From an uncultured Bartonella sp. (GTDB lineage: Bacteria > Pseudomonadota > Alphaproteobacteria > Rhizobiales > Rhizobiaceae): a stretch of DNA of 47,039 nt. Of the stretch, positions 46,168 to 47,039 are shown piece by piece. The DNA lies in the NCBI GenBank assembly GCA_945285915.1, contig CALYQL010000018.1:1-47039 (forward strand), written 5' to 3'. The first letter of the stretch is position 1; each line of letters starts with the position of its first letter. A program made the position numbers and the translations under genes. The notes under the pieces were generated by a model that was given only the letters and a program-made list of their open reading frames with translations, did not search any database and was not told the origin of the DNA.

Positions 46168-46677
46168 ATGCTTATCATTCGTTTATCAAAAGTAGCATTT
46201 GTTGCCGCTATTGCATTATTTGCAACATTGGTTGCCATTGAAAACATCTGCTATTCATCGATAAATTTTGCCTATGTTTATCACGTATTTCTAATGGATA
46301 CCGTTTTTCCAAACGCACCAACAAAATGGCGTGCAATTGACAATGATACGATCCAACATATCGGATATTGGTGTATTGTTACTTTTGAAACGCTGACTGC
46401 CATTTTATGTTGGGCTGGTTGTATTTTTATGGCTGTTAAAATTAACGCGCCAAAAAACGTTTTCCAATTATCTAAGCGCATAGCAATTGCCGGTCTTTCA
46501 ATTGGCTTTTTGGTTTGGCACATAGCCTTCATGTCCGTTGGTGGCGAGTGGTTTGGCATGTGGATGTCAAAAGAGTGGAATGGTGTTCCAGATGCTTTCC
46601 GGTTCTTCATTACCATCATTCTGGTACTTATTTATCTCGTTATGCCAGACGAGAAAATTAAAGCCGAAGAGGTTTAA
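46168..46677 (+). CDS. DUF2165 family small membrane protein
   Basis: A 169-residue inner-membrane protein with four predicted spans (about 5-27, 67-92, 107-128 and 142-162). The conserved segments NINFAYVYHVFLMDTVFP-like, NDTIQHIGYWCIVTFE and GGEWFGMWMSKEWNGVPDAFRF are those of DUF2165. The function is unknown. AGAGGGA stands 6 bases before the ATG. An operator-like repeat lies upstream, and an intrinsic terminator follows about 90 bases downstream, so it is probably a single-gene unit. Confidence 0.87.
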   Translation: MLIIRLSKVAFVAAIALFATLVAIENICYSSINFAYVYHVFLMDTVFPNAPTKWRAIDNDTIQHIGYWCIVTFETLTAILCWAGCIFMAVKINAPKNVFQLSKRIAIAGLSIGFLVWHIAFMSVGGEWFGMWMSKEWNGVPDAFRFFITIILVLIYLVMPDEKIKAEEV

Positions 46678-46768
46678 TGCTCATTTGTTGAGAGGGCTGA
46701 TTTTATCATCATATTGATAATTGTTGTAAAGCTCCAGTAACTTAAGAGATTCGGTAAATCCAAATCAT

Positions 46769-46812
46769 AAAAGTCCGTATAGCTTAGTACTATGCGGACT
46801 TTTGTTCTTTTT
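46769..46812 (+). terminator. Intrinsic terminator after the DUF2165 gene
   Basis: AAAAGTCCGTATAG and CTATGCGGACTTTT form a 14-bp stem (one G-T pair) around a 7-base loop, then TTCTTTTTG. The A-run on the other side would also allow use on the opposite strand. Confidence 0.9.
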
Positions 46813-46945
46813 GTTGATGAAATGTGGTTGAATTATCCCCATAGAACGATTTGTCTGACAATAAATTGCACAATATTGCTCTTTTTTACGCCAGTTTGGT
46901 GAAAAAATGTTGTGACCATTCGCATCACATATTGCGAAAATGAAA

Positions 46946-46973
46946 TTGAGAGGTTATAAGGCGCCAGTAAAGT
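46946..46973 (+). promoter_or_regulatory. Candidate sigma70-type promoter of the tRNA-Gln gene
   Basis: TTGAGA, 16 bases, TAAAGT, ending 16 bases before the tRNA start. The -10 matches the consensus at four of six positions, so this is only a suggestion. Confidence 0.35.
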
Positions 46974-46989
46974 TCGTTTAGCGATCTTT

Positions 46990-47039
46990 TGGGGTATAGC
47001 CAAGCGGTAAGGCACCGGTTTTTGGTACCGGCATTCCCT
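46990..47039 (+). tRNA. tRNA-Gln (anticodon TTG), 5' part; cut by the window end
   Basis: TGGGGTATAGCCAAGCGGTA begins with the acceptor 5' arm and a D-loop with AAGCGGTAAGGC. The anticodon stem-loop ACCGGTTTTTGGTACCGG holds TTG at the expected place. The window ends in the variable/T-arm region, so the 3' acceptor arm is not visible. The sequence is close to the bacterial tRNA-Gln(UUG) pattern. Confidence 0.93.

Larger units (their letters stand above)
46678..46989. other. 312-base region between the DUF2165 gene and tRNA-Gln
   Basis: It contains the terminator at 46769-46812 and a candidate promoter at 46946-46973; no gene otherwise. Confidence 0.5.

Overview
The window looks like chromosomal DNA of an AT-rich alphaproteobacterium of the order Hyphomicrobiales (Rhizobiales). 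The nearest relatives are probably Brucella or Bartonella-type bacteria; genus and species cannot be fixed from this sequence. The reasons are the gene families (CcrM, IalB-like protein, PpdK, a DUF1499/MBL pair, a RibB with a degenerate GTP cyclohydrolase II domain, a rhizobial-type DsbA) and blocks of gene order familiar from rhizobia, such as ctaD-ctaB-coxF-ispH-thrB-rnhA and mutY-DUF721-dsbA-smc-ppdK. There is no phage, IS element, CRISPR array or rRNA operon.

Layout. 1-6.0 kb: tail of a PCuAC copper chaperone, fabI, a histidine phosphatase, a DUF1344 protein, then aroC-ribB-xseB and a DedA protein. 6.2-10.2 kb: dxs-tlyA-rRNA m5U methyltransferase as a tight operon, facing a YeeE/YedE (thiosulfate-type) transporter. 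12.4-17.8 kb: tldD, an IalB-like secreted protein and what remains of the cytochrome c oxidase locus: an orphan CtaD-like protein, ctaB and a tiny CoxF-like protein. 17.8-21.8 kb: ispH, thrB, rnhA, a DsbD N-terminal-domain protein and yqgE. 22.0-28.8 kb (minus strand): thrC, M16 peptidase, GNAT acetyltransferase and a membrane GGDEF-EAL protein broken by a frameshift. 29-33.4 kb: a lipoprotein, a HAD phosphatase, ccrM and mutY. 33.6-43.3 kb: a GT25 glycosyltransferase and a UDP-sugar epimerase placed ahead of DUF721-dsbA-smc, then ppdK. 43.3-47.0 kb: polysaccharide deacetylase, DUF1499 protein, MBL-fold hydrolase, DUF2165 membrane protein and the first 50 bases of a tRNA-Gln.

Three things stand out. 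First, the CtaD-like protein is a full-length open frame that keeps the haem-ligand histidines but has lost the CuB histidine pair, the K-channel lysine, the Mg-site His-Asp and the haem-propionate arginine pair. Its neighbours ctaC, ctaG and ctaE are missing from their usual places. It looks like a conserved pseudoenzyme or a relic in an organism that probably uses a quinol oxidase. Second, three unrelated genes (the m5U methyltransferase, smc and the GGDEF-EAL gene) each have their 3' end plus flank tandemly duplicated, with different degrees of decay. Third, several intergenic regions hold degenerate tandem arrays whose sequences differ from place to place but whose unit length is always about 22-25 bases. 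The second and third suggest an unusual, continuing local duplication process in this genome.
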